From Myxococcaceae bacterium (GTDB lineage Bacteria; Myxococcota; Myxococcia; Myxococcales; Myxococcaceae): a stretch of 64,000 nucleotides of DNA. Shown here in pieces: positions 1-11,778 of this stretch (the stretch's first letter is position 1; the number at the start of each line of letters is the position of its first letter). The DNA is taken from assembly GCA_016793095.1 (NCBI GenBank), contig JAEUJQ010000005.1:152766-216765 (forward strand), written 5' to 3'. Position numbers and translations under genes: made by a program. Below the pieces are notes generated by a model, which saw nothing but the letters and a program-made list of their open reading frames with translations, was not told the origin of the DNA and made no database searches.

Positions 1-842
1 TCGGGATCGGGCGTCGGGCAGCCGCTCGCGCAGAGGCCGTCCTCGACGCAGCTCGCGCCGCCCGTGTCCATCAGGAACTGGCGGATGAAGGGGCCGTAGA
101 GATCGACCCGCGTGTCGAGGCCGTCCATGCAGTTGCCGGAGGGGATCGTCCACGAGTGCACGCCCGCGACGCGCCGCACGCCGTCCCGCGCCGTGAGGAA
201 CGAGGGGCCGCCGGAGTCGCCGTTGCAGATGCCGGCGGTGGACATGTTGCCGAGCTGGACGTGCTGGGTGGTGAGGCCGCGCAGGGGGAGCGTGACGTAT
301 CGCCGCGTGCCTGCGCCCGTGCCGCCGCTCGAGGTGATGCCATAGCCAACCACGCGCATCGGCTGGCCCACGTCTGCGGCGCCGAGGCTGCGGTTCAGGT
401 AGGGCGAGGGGGTGACGCCGGTGATCGGCGCCGGCAGCTGCACGAGCCCGATGTCCACGTTCATCGCCGAGCCTGGCGTCCAGCTCGGGTGACGGCGCCA
501 CATGGTCGACGCCACCCACAGCGGGCCGTTGGTGGGCGGCGCCACGTCGAGGTTGTGGAAGAAGACGCCGGTGAGCGCGTAGCCCGAGGGGCCGCCGTTC
601 TCGTTGAGGCAGTGGGCCGCTGTCAGCACCACGCGCGGGGTGATCACCGTGCCCGAGCACGCGAAGCCCTGCGTCACGCCGGCGTCGTTGGTGAAGACAG
701 CCCGCAGCATCACCACGTCCTTGAAGCCGCCGTCGTCCGCCGTGCCGCCGACCAGCTCGTCGGTCCGCCGTGAGGGGGAGGGGGCTTCGCTGACGACACC
801 GCAGCCCATCGTGAGGACGACGGGGAGGATCAGGACGCGCAC
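1..842 (-). CDS. Trypsin-like serine protease, lipoprotein-like (3' part outside window)
   Basis: Secreted S1-family (chymotrypsin fold) peptidase. About 280 codons are present and the reading frame runs off the window edge, so the C-terminus is missing. I chose the GTG at 842, 16 bases after the upstream MCE gene's stop. It gives a short hydrophobic N-terminus with Cys14 in a TMGC context, a weak lipobox. The catalytic triad is complete: His77 in TAAHC, Asp130 in NVDIGL and Ser210 in GDSGGP. The zymogen-like junction is LVGG at 30-33. The visible C-terminal part becomes Cys-rich, as in secreted myxobacterial proteases. It probably shares a transcript with the MCE gene. The family call is firm; the substrate is unknown. 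Confidence 0.85.
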   Translation of the reverse strand, partial: MRVLILPVVLTMGCGVVSEAPSPSRRTDELVGGTADDGGFKDVVMLRAVFTNDAGVTQGFACSGTVITPRVVLTAAHCLNENGGPSGYALTGVFFHNLDVAPPTNGPLWVASTMWRRHPSWTPGSAMNVDIGLVQLPAPITGVTPSPYLNRSLGAADVGQPMRVVGYGITSSGGTGAGTRRYVTLPLRGLTTQHVQLGNMSTAGICNGDSGGPSFLTARDGVRRVAGVHSWTIPSGNCMDGLDTRVDLYGPFIRQFLMDTGGASCVEDGLCASGCPTPDP

Positions 843-858
843 GGTGGGCGACTCTACC

Positions 859-4273
<3,415 letters not shown>

Positions 4274-4280
4274 TGCCGAC

Positions 4281-5207
4281 ATGCGCTACGCCTCGCTGCC
4301 CTTCACGCTCCGCCAGCTCCAGTACGTCGTGGCGGTGGCGGAGCACCGCAGCTTCCGCAAAGCGGCGCAGGCCTGCGCGGTGAGCCAGCCGGCCCTCTCA
4401 GCGCAGGTCGCCCAGCTCGAGCAGGCGCTGGGCGTGCGCGTCTTCGACCGGGACTCCACGCACGTGCAAGCCACAGTGGCCGGGGCCTCGTTCGTGGAGG
4501 GTGCCCGGCAGGTGCTGGCAGGAGCGCAGGCGCTGTCCGGTGAGTGCCAGCGCGGTGAAGATCCGCTCTCGGGCCCCATCCGGCTGGGCGTCATCCCGAC
4601 GGTGGGGCCGTACCTGCTCCCCGAGGTCGTCGGCTCGCTGCACCTTGCCTTCCCTCGGCTCCGCTTCACCTGGGTCGAGGACCGCACCGCGGCGTTGATG
4701 AGGCAGCTGTCGGAGGGCCACCTCGATGGGGCCGTGGTGGCGCTCGAGAGCGAAGACCTCGGCGACGTTCAGTCGTTCGTCCTGGGCCGCGATCCCTTCT
4801 TCCTCGCGACCTCGGCCCAGCACGAGCTGGCGGCCGCGACGAGCGCGGTCTCACCGCAGGTGCTCGCTGGCCAGCAGGTCCTGGTGCTCGCTGAGGGCCA
4901 CTGCCTCGGAGATCAGGTGGCCGAGGTCTGCGATCGTGCGCCCGGCGCTGAGCTCGAGGTGCAGACGACCAGCCTGTCCACGCTGGCGCAGATGGTCGCC
5001 GGAGGGACGGGCGTCACCCTGTTGCCCGCGCTCGCGGCAGGGCTCGAGAACAGGACCGGCTCGCTGCACCTGCGCCCGTTTCGCCCGAGAGCGCCCGGGC
5101 GAACGCTGGCGCTGGTGTGGAAGAAGGGCGCCGCTGGCCAGGCGGCGCTGCGCGCGCTCGCGCCGACGCTGCGAGGCGCGGTGTCACGGCTCTGCGGGCG
5201 GAGCTGA
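4281..5207 (+). CDS. oxyR: OxyR-type peroxide-sensing LysR regulator
   Basis: LysR-family transcription factor of 308 aa that activates peroxide-defence genes. The N-terminal winged helix-turn-helix reads FTLRQLQYVVAVAEHRSFRKAA, and the C-terminal half is the effector domain. The redox pair is intact: Cys208 (EGHCLGDQ) and Cys217 (AEVC) match E. coli OxyR Cys199/Cys208 in context and spacing. The downstream family segment TSLSTLAQMVAGGTGVTLLPALA is also present. It sits 7 bases after katG on the same strand, so it likely controls its own operon. Its last 24 bases overlap the 3' end of the convergent ABC ATPase gene. Confidence 0.93.
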   Translation: MRYASLPFTLRQLQYVVAVAEHRSFRKAAQACAVSQPALSAQVAQLEQALGVRVFDRDSTHVQATVAGASFVEGARQVLAGAQALSGECQRGEDPLSGPIRLGVIPTVGPYLLPEVVGSLHLAFPRLRFTWVEDRTAALMRQLSEGHLDGAVVALESEDLGDVQSFVLGRDPFFLATSAQHELAAATSAVSPQVLAGQQVLVLAEGHCLGDQVAEVCDRAPGAELEVQTTSLSTLAQMVAGGTGVTLLPALAAGLENRTGSLHLRPFRPRAPGRTLALVWKKGAAGQAALRALAPTLRGAVSRLCGRS

Positions 5208-5894
5208 GCGACCGTCGTCTTGTGTCCGTGCGAGGAGGCCCGCCTTGTCGCCGTGGTAGCCGACGACGCCCTGCCGCACCTCGACCACCCGATCGGCCAG
5301 CCGCGAGAGGGCCGCGTAGTCGTGCGAGACGACCATCGCCCCCAGGCCCGCGGCCCGCACCGCCTCGAGCGCCTCGTTCACCTGGCCGGCCGCGATCGAG
5401 TCGAGGCCCGTCGTGGGCTCGTCGAGCAGCAGGCAGGTCGGCTCGAGCACCAGCGCGCGGGCGATCGCGGTGCGCTTGCGGATCCCCGGGCCGACCTGGG
5501 GTGGTGAGCGCCCCTTCAGGCCGGTCAGCCCCATCCGCTCGAGCGCGCGCGCCACCCGCCCGTCGTCCGGCAGGCCCTTCGCCGCCAGCGCGACGTTCGC
5601 CTCGAGCGTGAGCCAGTCGAGCAGCGCCGGGCCCTGCACCAGGTACGGCACGCGCGCCCGCAGCGGAACGAGCTGGCGCTCCGGCAGGGTGTCCACCCGT
5701 TGGCCCAGCAGCTCCACGCGCCCTTCGTCGGGTTTGAGCAGCCCCACCGCGAGGCGGCACAGCACGCTCTTTCCCGAGCCGCTCTTGCCCACGATGAAGG
5801 TGAGCCCCGCGAGCGGGATCTCGACCGACAGGCCGTTGAGCACGGTGACGTCACCGAAGCGCTTCACGATGCCGGTGAGCTTGAGCGCCTCCAC
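5184..5894 (-). CDS. Mla-type ABC ATPase 2 (catalytic Glu kept, signature motif lost)
   Basis: Cytoplasmic ATPase subunit (236 aa) of an MlaEF-like lipid transporter. Walker A is GKSGSGKS (36-43), the Q-loop Gln is Gln87, Walker B ends LLLDE with catalytic Glu159, and the switch His is His191 (VVSHD). The ABC signature is not LSGGx: the segment reads QVGPGIRKR (133-141). The GTG start at 5894 directly follows the stop of the permease gene, so the four genes from 8091 to 5184 form one tightly coupled operon. The defect complements that of ATPase 1 (7402-8091), which suggests a heterodimer with a single competent ATP site. Confidence 0.85.
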   Translation of the reverse strand: MEALKLTGIVKRFGDVTVLNGLSVEIPLAGLTFIVGKSGSGKSVLCRLAVGLLKPDEGRVELLGQRVDTLPERQLVPLRARVPYLVQGPALLDWLTLEANVALAAKGLPDDGRVARALERMGLTGLKGRSPPQVGPGIRKRTAIARALVLEPTCLLLDEPTTGLDSIAAGQVNEALEAVRAAGLGAMVVSHDYAALSRLADRVVEVRQGVVGYHGDKAGLLARTQDDGRSAPPAEP

Positions 5895-6641
5895 TCACAC
5901 TCCGATCAGCAGGAAGGCTGCTGCCACCACGAAGTCGATCAGCAGGCAGCCCATCGACGCGTCCACCACCGCCGCGGTGACGGCCTCGCCCACCGCCGGC
6001 GCGCCGCCCTTCGCCTTGAGCCCACGCGCCGCCGCCGCGAGGGGAATGAAGGCCCCGCAGAAGAGCGCCTTCGACATCGCGCACACGAGGTCCGACGGGT
6101 CGATGAAGCGCGCGTCGGTGAAGGCGCTGCCGTCGGCCCCGAAGGCGAAGGTGACGACGAGGCTCGCCGAGACGGTGGACGCGATGGTGCCGATGATCAT
6201 GAGCGACGGCAGGGCGATGAGCGAGGCGATCAGCCGCGGCGTGACGAGCTCGGCGATCGGGTCGGCCGCGCACAGCTCGAGCGCCTCCACCTGCTCGTTG
6301 ACCGACATCGCCGCGAGCTCCGCGCTCGTCCCCGCGCCGATCCGCGACGCCGCCAGCACCGCCACCAGCAGGGGCGAGAACTCGCGCACCATGAGCTCGA
6401 AGTACGCCGGCCCGACGACGGTGATGTTGCCCGTGTACTTGCGCGCCTGCGCCCACGCGATCGTCACCATCACCGCGCCGAAGAAGGCCAGGCCGGAGAC
6501 GATGAGGAGCGAGCTGCGCGAGCCCATCTCCACCACCTGCTTGAGGGTGGCGCGGCCATCGACGCCGTGGCGCCGGATCGCGACCAGCGTGCGCCCGAAG
6601 AGGATCATCGGGGCGCCGAAGATGCGCAGGAGCTCCGTCAC
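5895..6641 (-). CDS. MlaE-family permease 2
   Basis: Integral membrane permease of 248 aa of the MlaE family, which with an MCE protein and ATPases moves phospholipids between membranes. Hydrophobic helices and the family core FSPLLVAVLAASRIGAGTSAELAAMSVNEQVEALE are visible at about 88-125. The family's coupling-type segment (EALELCAADP) follows. Its ATG at 6641 overlaps the stop of the other permease gene (ATGA, 4 bases), and its stop abuts the GTG of ATPase 2, so translation is probably coupled. Two different permease genes in one operon suggest a heterodimeric membrane domain, as in actinobacterial YrbEA/YrbEB. Confidence 0.87.
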   Translation of the reverse strand: MTELLRIFGAPMILFGRTLVAIRRHGVDGRATLKQVVEMGSRSSLLIVSGLAFFGAVMVTIAWAQARKYTGNITVVGPAYFELMVREFSPLLVAVLAASRIGAGTSAELAAMSVNEQVEALELCAADPIAELVTPRLIASLIALPSLMIIGTIASTVSASLVVTFAFGADGSAFTDARFIDPSDLVCAMSKALFCGAFIPLAAAARGLKAKGGAPAVGEAVTAAVVDASMGCLLIDFVVAAAFLLIGV

Positions 6642-7405
6642 CCGAACACCCTCGTGAGGAAGGGCGTCAGCAGCAGATCGAGCGAGAAGATCGCGCCGCA
6701 GCTCAGCACCACCGCCGACGCCGACGCGCGGCCCACGCCCTCCGCGCCGCCCCTCGCCCGCAGCCCCGCCACCGTCGAGACCAGCGCGATGGCGAGCCCG
6801 AAGGCCAGCGTCTTCGCCAGCCCACCCCAGAGATCGGCGGTGCGCAGCATGTCCTGGAAGCTGCCGAAGAAGACCCGCAGCGGCATTCGCAGCGAGAAGA
6901 ACGACGAGACCGCTTCGAACACCACCGCCACGAGGAAGGTGACGCTGCCGAGGGCGGTGATCGCGATCGCGCTGCCCACCACCCGTGGCGCGACCAGCAG
7001 CCGGAACGGATCGAGCGAGATGCCGCGCAGGCCCTCGATCTGCCCGTTCACGTTGAGCAGCGCGAGCTCGGCGGCGTTGCGGGCTCCGATGCGCGCGGCC
7101 ATCACCAGCCCCAGGAGGAGGGGACCGAACTCCCGCGTCAACGCGTAGCCGGCGGCCCAGCCCGTGTAGAGGCGCGCGCCGAACTTCACCGCGTAGAAGC
7201 CGGCCTGCAGCACCACCGTCGAGCCGATCAGCATCGCAGCCATCAGCGCCAACGGCAGCGAGCGGTAGCCGAACAGCACCACGCTGCGGAACAGCTCGCG
7301 CCGATCGAGCCGGGGCAGGTGGATCAGCGTGCGCGCGAGCACGAGCCCCAGCGCGCCGGTCAGCCGGGCGAGCATGAGGCCGAAGGCGCCGACCGCGCGG
7401 ATCAT
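6638..7405 (-). CDS. MlaE-family permease 1
   Basis: Second MlaE-type permease, 255 aa. The start at 7405 gives an ATGA overlap with the stop of the upstream ATPase gene; longer reading frames extend back into that gene and are not real. The N-terminal amphipathic segment is followed by several hydrophobic helices and the family core FGPLLLGLVMAARIGARNAAELALLNVNGQIEGLRGISLDP in the middle of the protein. It differs considerably from permease 2, so the two are paralogues rather than a recent duplication. Likely role: half of the membrane pore of the lipid transporter. Confidence 0.87.
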   Translation of the reverse strand: MIRAVGAFGLMLARLTGALGLVLARTLIHLPRLDRRELFRSVVLFGYRSLPLALMAAMLIGSTVVLQAGFYAVKFGARLYTGWAAGYALTREFGPLLLGLVMAARIGARNAAELALLNVNGQIEGLRGISLDPFRLLVAPRVVGSAIAITALGSVTFLVAVVFEAVSSFFSLRMPLRVFFGSFQDMLRTADLWGGLAKTLAFGLAIALVSTVAGLRARGGAEGVGRASASAVVLSCGAIFSLDLLLTPFLTRVFG

Positions 7406-8091
7406 CGGCCCCCCTCGTCCCGGGCCAGGCGCCCCTCTTCGAAGCGCACGACGCGGGGCAGGGGCAACGACTCCACCGGATCCGGCAGGGCGGCGATCAG
7501 CGTCCGGCCGCGCGAGACCTCGAGCAGCAGCTCGGCGATCGAGCGCTCCGTCACGGGATCGAGCCCCGCGAAGGGATCGTCGGCGAGCAGCACCGCCGGC
7601 TGCGCGACGATCGCCCGGGCCACGCCGGCGCGCTTCTTCATGCCGCCCGACAGCTCCTCCGGCCGCTTCGTCATCGCGGCGTCGAGGCCCACGCGCCGCA
7701 GCACGTCCTCGGCCCGCGACCGCGCTTCCTCCCTCGACACGCCGCGCTTGAGGAGCGGGAGCAGCACGTTGTCCAGCACGGTGAGCGAGTCGAACAGCGC
7801 GTCGCTCTGAAAGACCATGCCGAAGGCGCTCTGGCGGCGGCGCCGCTCGTCGACAGACAACCCCGCCACGTCGTCGCCCGCCCACGTCACCGTGCCTGAG
7901 GTCGGGCGCTGCAGGCCGGCGAGGCACTTGAGCCACGTCGTCTTGCCGGCGGCGGCCTGGCCCGTGACGACGAGCTGTTCGCCGGGCTCGACGCCCAGGG
8001 AGATCTCGCGCAGCGCCTCGACCGCCCCGAAGCGCACGGTGACGGCCTCGCAGGCGATCCGGACCGCGGCTTGATCGGAGGGAACCGTCAC
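7402..8091 (-). CDS. Mla-type ABC ATPase 1 (signature kept, catalytic Glu and switch His lost)
   Basis: First gene of the operon, about 229 aa from the GTG at 8091. An upstream start at 8175 is possible but would run into the divergent gene. Walker A is intact (GQAAAGKT, 44-51), as are the Q-loop (VFQSDALFDSLTV) and the MlaF-like signature LSGGMKKR (147-154). Walker B reads LLADDP: the catalytic Glu is Asp172. The usual switch-His segment is replaced by AALPDPVESL, with no His. This subunit should bind ATP but hydrolyse it poorly at its own site, while supplying a normal signature to its partner ATPase 2. Confidence 0.83.
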   Translation of the reverse strand: MTVPSDQAAVRIACEAVTVRFGAVEALREISLGVEPGEQLVVTGQAAAGKTTWLKCLAGLQRPTSGTVTWAGDDVAGLSVDERRRRQSAFGMVFQSDALFDSLTVLDNVLLPLLKRGVSREEARSRAEDVLRRVGLDAAMTKRPEELSGGMKKRAGVARAIVAQPAVLLADDPFAGLDPVTERSIAELLLEVSRGRTLIAALPDPVESLPLPRVVRFEEGRLARDEGGR

Positions 8092-8174
8092 GTCGGCGCG
8101 GAATCTACCGTCCGCACCGCGCCGCAGGCCACTTTCGGCGGCCCCGACACGGCCCCCGTGGCAGAGTCGGGTCA

Positions 8175-8726
8175 ATGGACTTCGAGGTGAGCGCGACCAA
8201 CCTGGGCGGTCTGGTGAAGGCGCTGGCGGCTGAAGGGCTCTTCGACCAGCTCACCGCGAAGCTGTCGCCCGGCACCCTCGCGGTGTTGCAGAACCCCCAC
8301 GGCCGTCGCTGGCACCCTGGGACGATCGCGCTCGAGACGTGGGGCGCGATCATCGACGTCGCGGGCGGGCCGAAGTTCGAGGCGTTGAACCTGAGGATCA
8401 CCCGCGATTCCTTCGGCCCGATCGTCAGGCCGATGCTCAAGGTGGTGCTCGCGCTGGGCGGCTCTTCCCCCGCGACGCTGTTCTCCCGTCTGGACGACAC
8501 CATCAAGGTGGCGACGAAGGGCCTGCGGGCGACGTGGACGCCGGCGGGCAAGAACGGCGGCACGGTCGTCTTCGAGTACCCGTGCCCGGTGCCCCGCGCC
8601 GACGTCGTGGAGTACGGCTGGCGCGGCGCGCTGCGCTTCGGAGACGAGCTGACGGGCAAGCCGCTCGCCTTCGGTCCGGTCGAGCGCCGCTCGGACCGCG
8701 CCTTCGCCTTCCCGGTGACGTGGTGA
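8175..8726 (+). CDS. Unknown protein, possibly a distant DUF2378 (TIGR02265-like) relative
   Basis: A 183-aa soluble protein with no signal peptide. I do not recognise a catalytic motif. The layout resembles the myxobacterial DUF2378 family: an N-terminal fold, then a 'SFGPIVRPMLKVVLALGG' segment, a strand pair rich in Gly, and a C-terminal GALRFGDEL-like turn. The match is a memory of pattern only. The gene is divergent from the Mla operon and is followed after 3 bases by the secreted protein gene at 8730, so they are probably co-transcribed. Confidence 0.55.
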   Translation: MDFEVSATNLGGLVKALAAEGLFDQLTAKLSPGTLAVLQNPHGRRWHPGTIALETWGAIIDVAGGPKFEALNLRITRDSFGPIVRPMLKVVLALGGSSPATLFSRLDDTIKVATKGLRATWTPAGKNGGTVVFEYPCPVPRADVVEYGWRGALRFGDELTGKPLAFGPVERRSDRAFAFPVTW

Positions 8727-8729
8727 GCG

Positions 8730-9956
8730 ATGCGCTTTCGCCTGCCGCTCGCGCTGCTGTGTGCGTCGTGTCTGCCCACGGTGGACTTCTCTCCGCCGCT
8801 CACCTGTGAGCTGCTCGACGGCGGCATCTCGACGCCGAGCGGGAGGGCGGCGCCGATCGACCAGCCGCTGACCGTTCTGTCGAGCCGCAAGTCGCCGTTC
8901 TGTCCCCCGTCGCTCGACGTGACGGTCCAGGCGTCGGTGTCCGATCCCGCCGGCCTGCGGGTGCCGGTCGAGGTGGCGGGCCCGTTCGCGCGAGGCCAGT
9001 TCGTGACCGCCGAGCTCACCTTCACGCCGCGGAGGCCGGGCGTGCACCAGGTCGACGCGATCTTCGAGCCCAACCTCGGGCGGGCCTCGAGCCAGGTGCT
9101 CGCCGTCGAGCCGCCGTCGGTGGGTCGCCCCCTCGGCGCGATCGATGCGCGGGTGGACTGCCTGCGGGATCAGGTGACGGCGGCGGGCGCCTGGGTGTGC
9201 CTCGGGCCTGACGCCCAGGTCTCGTTCTGGAGGCAGGCTTCCCTGCTGCAGCGCCTGCCGGCGACCGGCGTCGAGGTCCAGGGTGACGTGGTGTGGGTGG
9301 TCTCACCCGGCGGCGTGGAGCGCTTCGTCGATCGCGGCGGGTCGGTGTTGCCGCGCGAGCCCGACGCGCTCCTGGCGCTGGGCGCGGATCTCACGCGCGC
9401 GAGCGTGCGGGCGATCGACGGAGACGCCGTGCTCGCCGTCAACGGCGAGGCGCTGCAGGTGCTGACGGTCGGGCAGGCGGGGCTCGAGCGGGCGGCCCCG
9501 GTGATGGTGCCCCGCGGCGTGTGCGGTGGGCCGCTCGAGGTGGCGCCGCGTGGCCGCGAGCGCTTCTCCGTGGCCTGCGAGTCGCGGCCGGGGTGGCTCC
9601 GGTTCTGTGACGTGCCGGCGGGCGGTTCAGCGAGCTGCGCCGAGTGGAGAGGGCGCCTCGTGGGTGTCTGGACGGCTGGACTGTGGCTGGTGGACGGCGC
9701 GCGGCTTTCGTTTCACACGCTCGACGGCGCCTCGTCCCTCGAGCTCCCCGCAGGGTGGACGGTCTCCTCGACGCGCCGGCTCGCCGGTTCGTTCTCGCCG
9801 CTGGTGACGGACGGACAGGGGAACGCGTTTCTGCCCCGGGTCCAGGGCGACGTGGTGTCGCTGCGGGCGCTGCCAGAGGGGCTCTCGCTCACCGGGCTGG
9901 ACGAGGCCCGGCTGCTGCTGACGGGCTCCGCGACGCGGTCGATCCGCGGCTGGTGA
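8730..9956 (+). CDS. Secreted or lipoprotein-like protein of unknown function
   Basis: Protein of 408 aa starting with a hydrophobic leader (MRFRLPLALLCASC). Cys14 could be lipidated, but the preceding residues fit a lipobox only weakly. After it come beta-rich, Gly/Val-rich segments. Residues about 80-125 resemble an Ig-like or beta-sandwich domain (FTPRRPGVHQVDAIFEP), and the rest could be a small propeller-like set of repeated strands. No catalytic motif was recognised. It starts 3 bases after the stop of the preceding gene. It probably acts at the cell surface. Confidence 0.7.
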   Translation: MRFRLPLALLCASCLPTVDFSPPLTCELLDGGISTPSGRAAPIDQPLTVLSSRKSPFCPPSLDVTVQASVSDPAGLRVPVEVAGPFARGQFVTAELTFTPRRPGVHQVDAIFEPNLGRASSQVLAVEPPSVGRPLGAIDARVDCLRDQVTAAGAWVCLGPDAQVSFWRQASLLQRLPATGVEVQGDVVWVVSPGGVERFVDRGGSVLPREPDALLALGADLTRASVRAIDGDAVLAVNGEALQVLTVGQAGLERAAPVMVPRGVCGGPLEVAPRGRERFSVACESRPGWLRFCDVPAGGSASCAEWRGRLVGVWTAGLWLVDGARLSFHTLDGASSLELPAGWTVSSTRRLAGSFSPLVTDGQGNAFLPRVQGDVVSLRALPEGLSLTGLDEARLLLTGSATRSIRGW

Positions 9957-9986
9957 CGGCGCTCGTACACCGCCCACGTGATTCGA

Positions 9987-10014
9987 TCTCGTCGCCGCCG
10001 CGACCGGCACGAGA
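9987..10014. terminator. Possible hairpin between convergent genes
   Basis: The arms TCTCGT (9987-9992) and ACGAGA (10009-10014) pair perfectly, and GCCG/CGGC extends the stem after a one-base bulge. It lies in the 108-bp gap between the secreted-protein gene and the convergent UbiB-like gene. There is no T-run on either side, so factor-independent termination is uncertain. Confidence 0.25.
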
Positions 10015-10064
10015 CCACTGCGCCCGCCGCGGCTCGAGGCATCGAACCAGGTGGGCTCGGCGCT

Positions 10065-11747
10065 TCAGCGCTTGCCGAACAGCCGCTTGATCGACACGCG
10101 GCGGAAGTTGCCCATCACCTGGCGCACCACCGCCGTGGAGAAGAGGAAGATCGCGCCCGCGATGCCCAGCACGCCCATCACGGGAATGCCGGCGATCTCC
10201 CACTGCTTGGGCCCGAACGAGATGAACGCGCCGATGATGAAGCCGCACGCGCACAGCCCCGAGAACGTCACCACCGCCAGCGCCCGCAGGTTGCTGTTGA
10301 GCGACTCGACCTGCTCGTCCTTGAGCGTGATGGTGAACTTGCCCGCCTCGAGGTCGAGCATGATCTGCTGCAGCTGCAGCGGCAGATCGCTCGCCGCGTG
10401 TTGCAGCCGCAGCAGCGCCTTCATCGCGTTGCCCTGCAGCTGCGACGGATCGTACCGCTCGGCCAGCATCTTCCGGGCGTACGGCATGAAGATCTCGCCG
10501 ATCGGCATCTCGGGGTAGAGCGAGCGCAGGATCCCCTCGATGGCCACCGACGCCCGGGCGAGGATCGCGTACTCGCGCGGCACCTGCACCCGGTACTTCA
10601 CCGCGAGGTTCAGCAGGTCGCGCACCAACGCCTTCGCGTTGACCTCCTGGATCGAGGTCGGCAGGTAGGTGTTCAGGATCGCGTCGATGTCCTGCTTGAA
10701 GGTGTGCAGCTTCGCCCGGCTCCCGGGGGCGCCCAGCCGGTAGAGCTGGCTCGCCACCGACTCCGAGTCCTTCAGCGCCACCGCGAGGATGAGCTGAATG
10801 AGCTGCTCCTGCATCTGGTGGGTGACGCGCCCGACCAGCCCGAAGTCGATCAGCGCCAGCACCGGCCCGTCCTGCACCAGCAGGTTCCCCGGGTGCGGGT
10901 CGCCGTGGAACAGCCCGTCTTCGAAGAGCTGCTTGAACGCCTCCTCGAGGATGATGCCCGCGAGCTTCTTCTTCCCCGCCTCGTCGAGCTGCGCGCTCGA
11001 CAGCTTCGGCCCCGAGAGGAACTCGAGCGTCAACACCGTGCGGCCCGACAGCTCGTCGTACACCTTCGGGATCCGCACCGACGGGTGCCCCTCGTGGGCC
11101 CGCAGGAAGGCCCGCACGTTCGAGGCTTCGTTCAGGAAGTCGAGCTCCTCGCGCACCGCCTTGTCGAACTCTTCGATGATGCTGGTCGGCGAGGTGACGC
11201 TCACCTCTTCGATGACCGCCTCGAGCGCGCGGGCGATGCCGTGCAACACCGAGAGATCGGCCCGCATGCCCTCGGTGATGCCCGGGCGCTGCACCTTCAC
11301 CACCACCTCGACGCCGTCCTTCGTCTTCGCCCTGTGCACCTGCGCCATCGACGCGGCGGCGAGCGGGGTGGGCTCGAACTCCGAGAAGAGCTCCTCGAGC
11401 GGCTTGCCGAACGCCTCGAGCACCTGCTTGCGCACGTCGTCCATGCCGAACGGCGGCACCTGGTCCTGCAGCGTCGAGAGCTCCTCGATGAAGTCCGCCG
11501 GCAGCAGATCGCCGCGTGTGGACAGCACCTGCCCGAGCTTCACGAACGTGGGCCCGAGCTCGGCCAGCATCATGCGGAAGCGCCTGGCGATGGTGAGCTT
11601 CGCGGTCTGAGCATCGCCCTCGAGCTTCGCGTCGGGCAGCACCTTCTTGAGCCCCGAGCGCTCGAGGAAGTCGGCGAAGCCGTACTTGCCCGCGATGATC
11701 GCGATCTGCCGCAGGCGGTTCAGATCCTGGAAGGCGGTGCGGATCAC
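10065..11747 (-). CDS. ABC1/UbiB/AarF-family atypical kinase-like membrane protein
   Basis: Protein of 560 aa from the UbiB/ADCK family, which supports ubiquinone or other isoprenoid-quinone metabolism and lipid homeostasis and has ATPase more than protein kinase activity. Visible family marks are the KxGQ motif (FVKLGQVLSTR), the Ala-rich loop AAASMAQVHRA, the catalytic loop FHGDPHPGN and DFG in ALIDFGLVGR. Two transmembrane helices end the protein (about 495-545), then a basic tail. The start at 11747 fits family length. It lies 31 bases downstream of cupin gene 1 on the same strand and could be co-transcribed with it, though nothing ties it to the peptide locus. Confidence 0.9.
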   Translation of the reverse strand: MIRTAFQDLNRLRQIAIIAGKYGFADFLERSGLKKVLPDAKLEGDAQTAKLTIARRFRMMLAELGPTFVKLGQVLSTRGDLLPADFIEELSTLQDQVPPFGMDDVRKQVLEAFGKPLEELFSEFEPTPLAAASMAQVHRAKTKDGVEVVVKVQRPGITEGMRADLSVLHGIARALEAVIEEVSVTSPTSIIEEFDKAVREELDFLNEASNVRAFLRAHEGHPSVRIPKVYDELSGRTVLTLEFLSGPKLSSAQLDEAGKKKLAGIILEEAFKQLFEDGLFHGDPHPGNLLVQDGPVLALIDFGLVGRVTHQMQEQLIQLILAVALKDSESVASQLYRLGAPGSRAKLHTFKQDIDAILNTYLPTSIQEVNAKALVRDLLNLAVKYRVQVPREYAILARASVAIEGILRSLYPEMPIGEIFMPYARKMLAERYDPSQLQGNAMKALLRLQHAASDLPLQLQQIMLDLEAGKFTITLKDEQVESLNSNLRALAVVTFSGLCACGFIIGAFISFGPKQWEIAGIPVMGVLGIAGAIFLFSTAVVRQVMGNFRRVSIKRLFGKR

Positions 11748-11778
11748 CCTCGCACCGTCGCACGAGCGGCCCCGTCGA

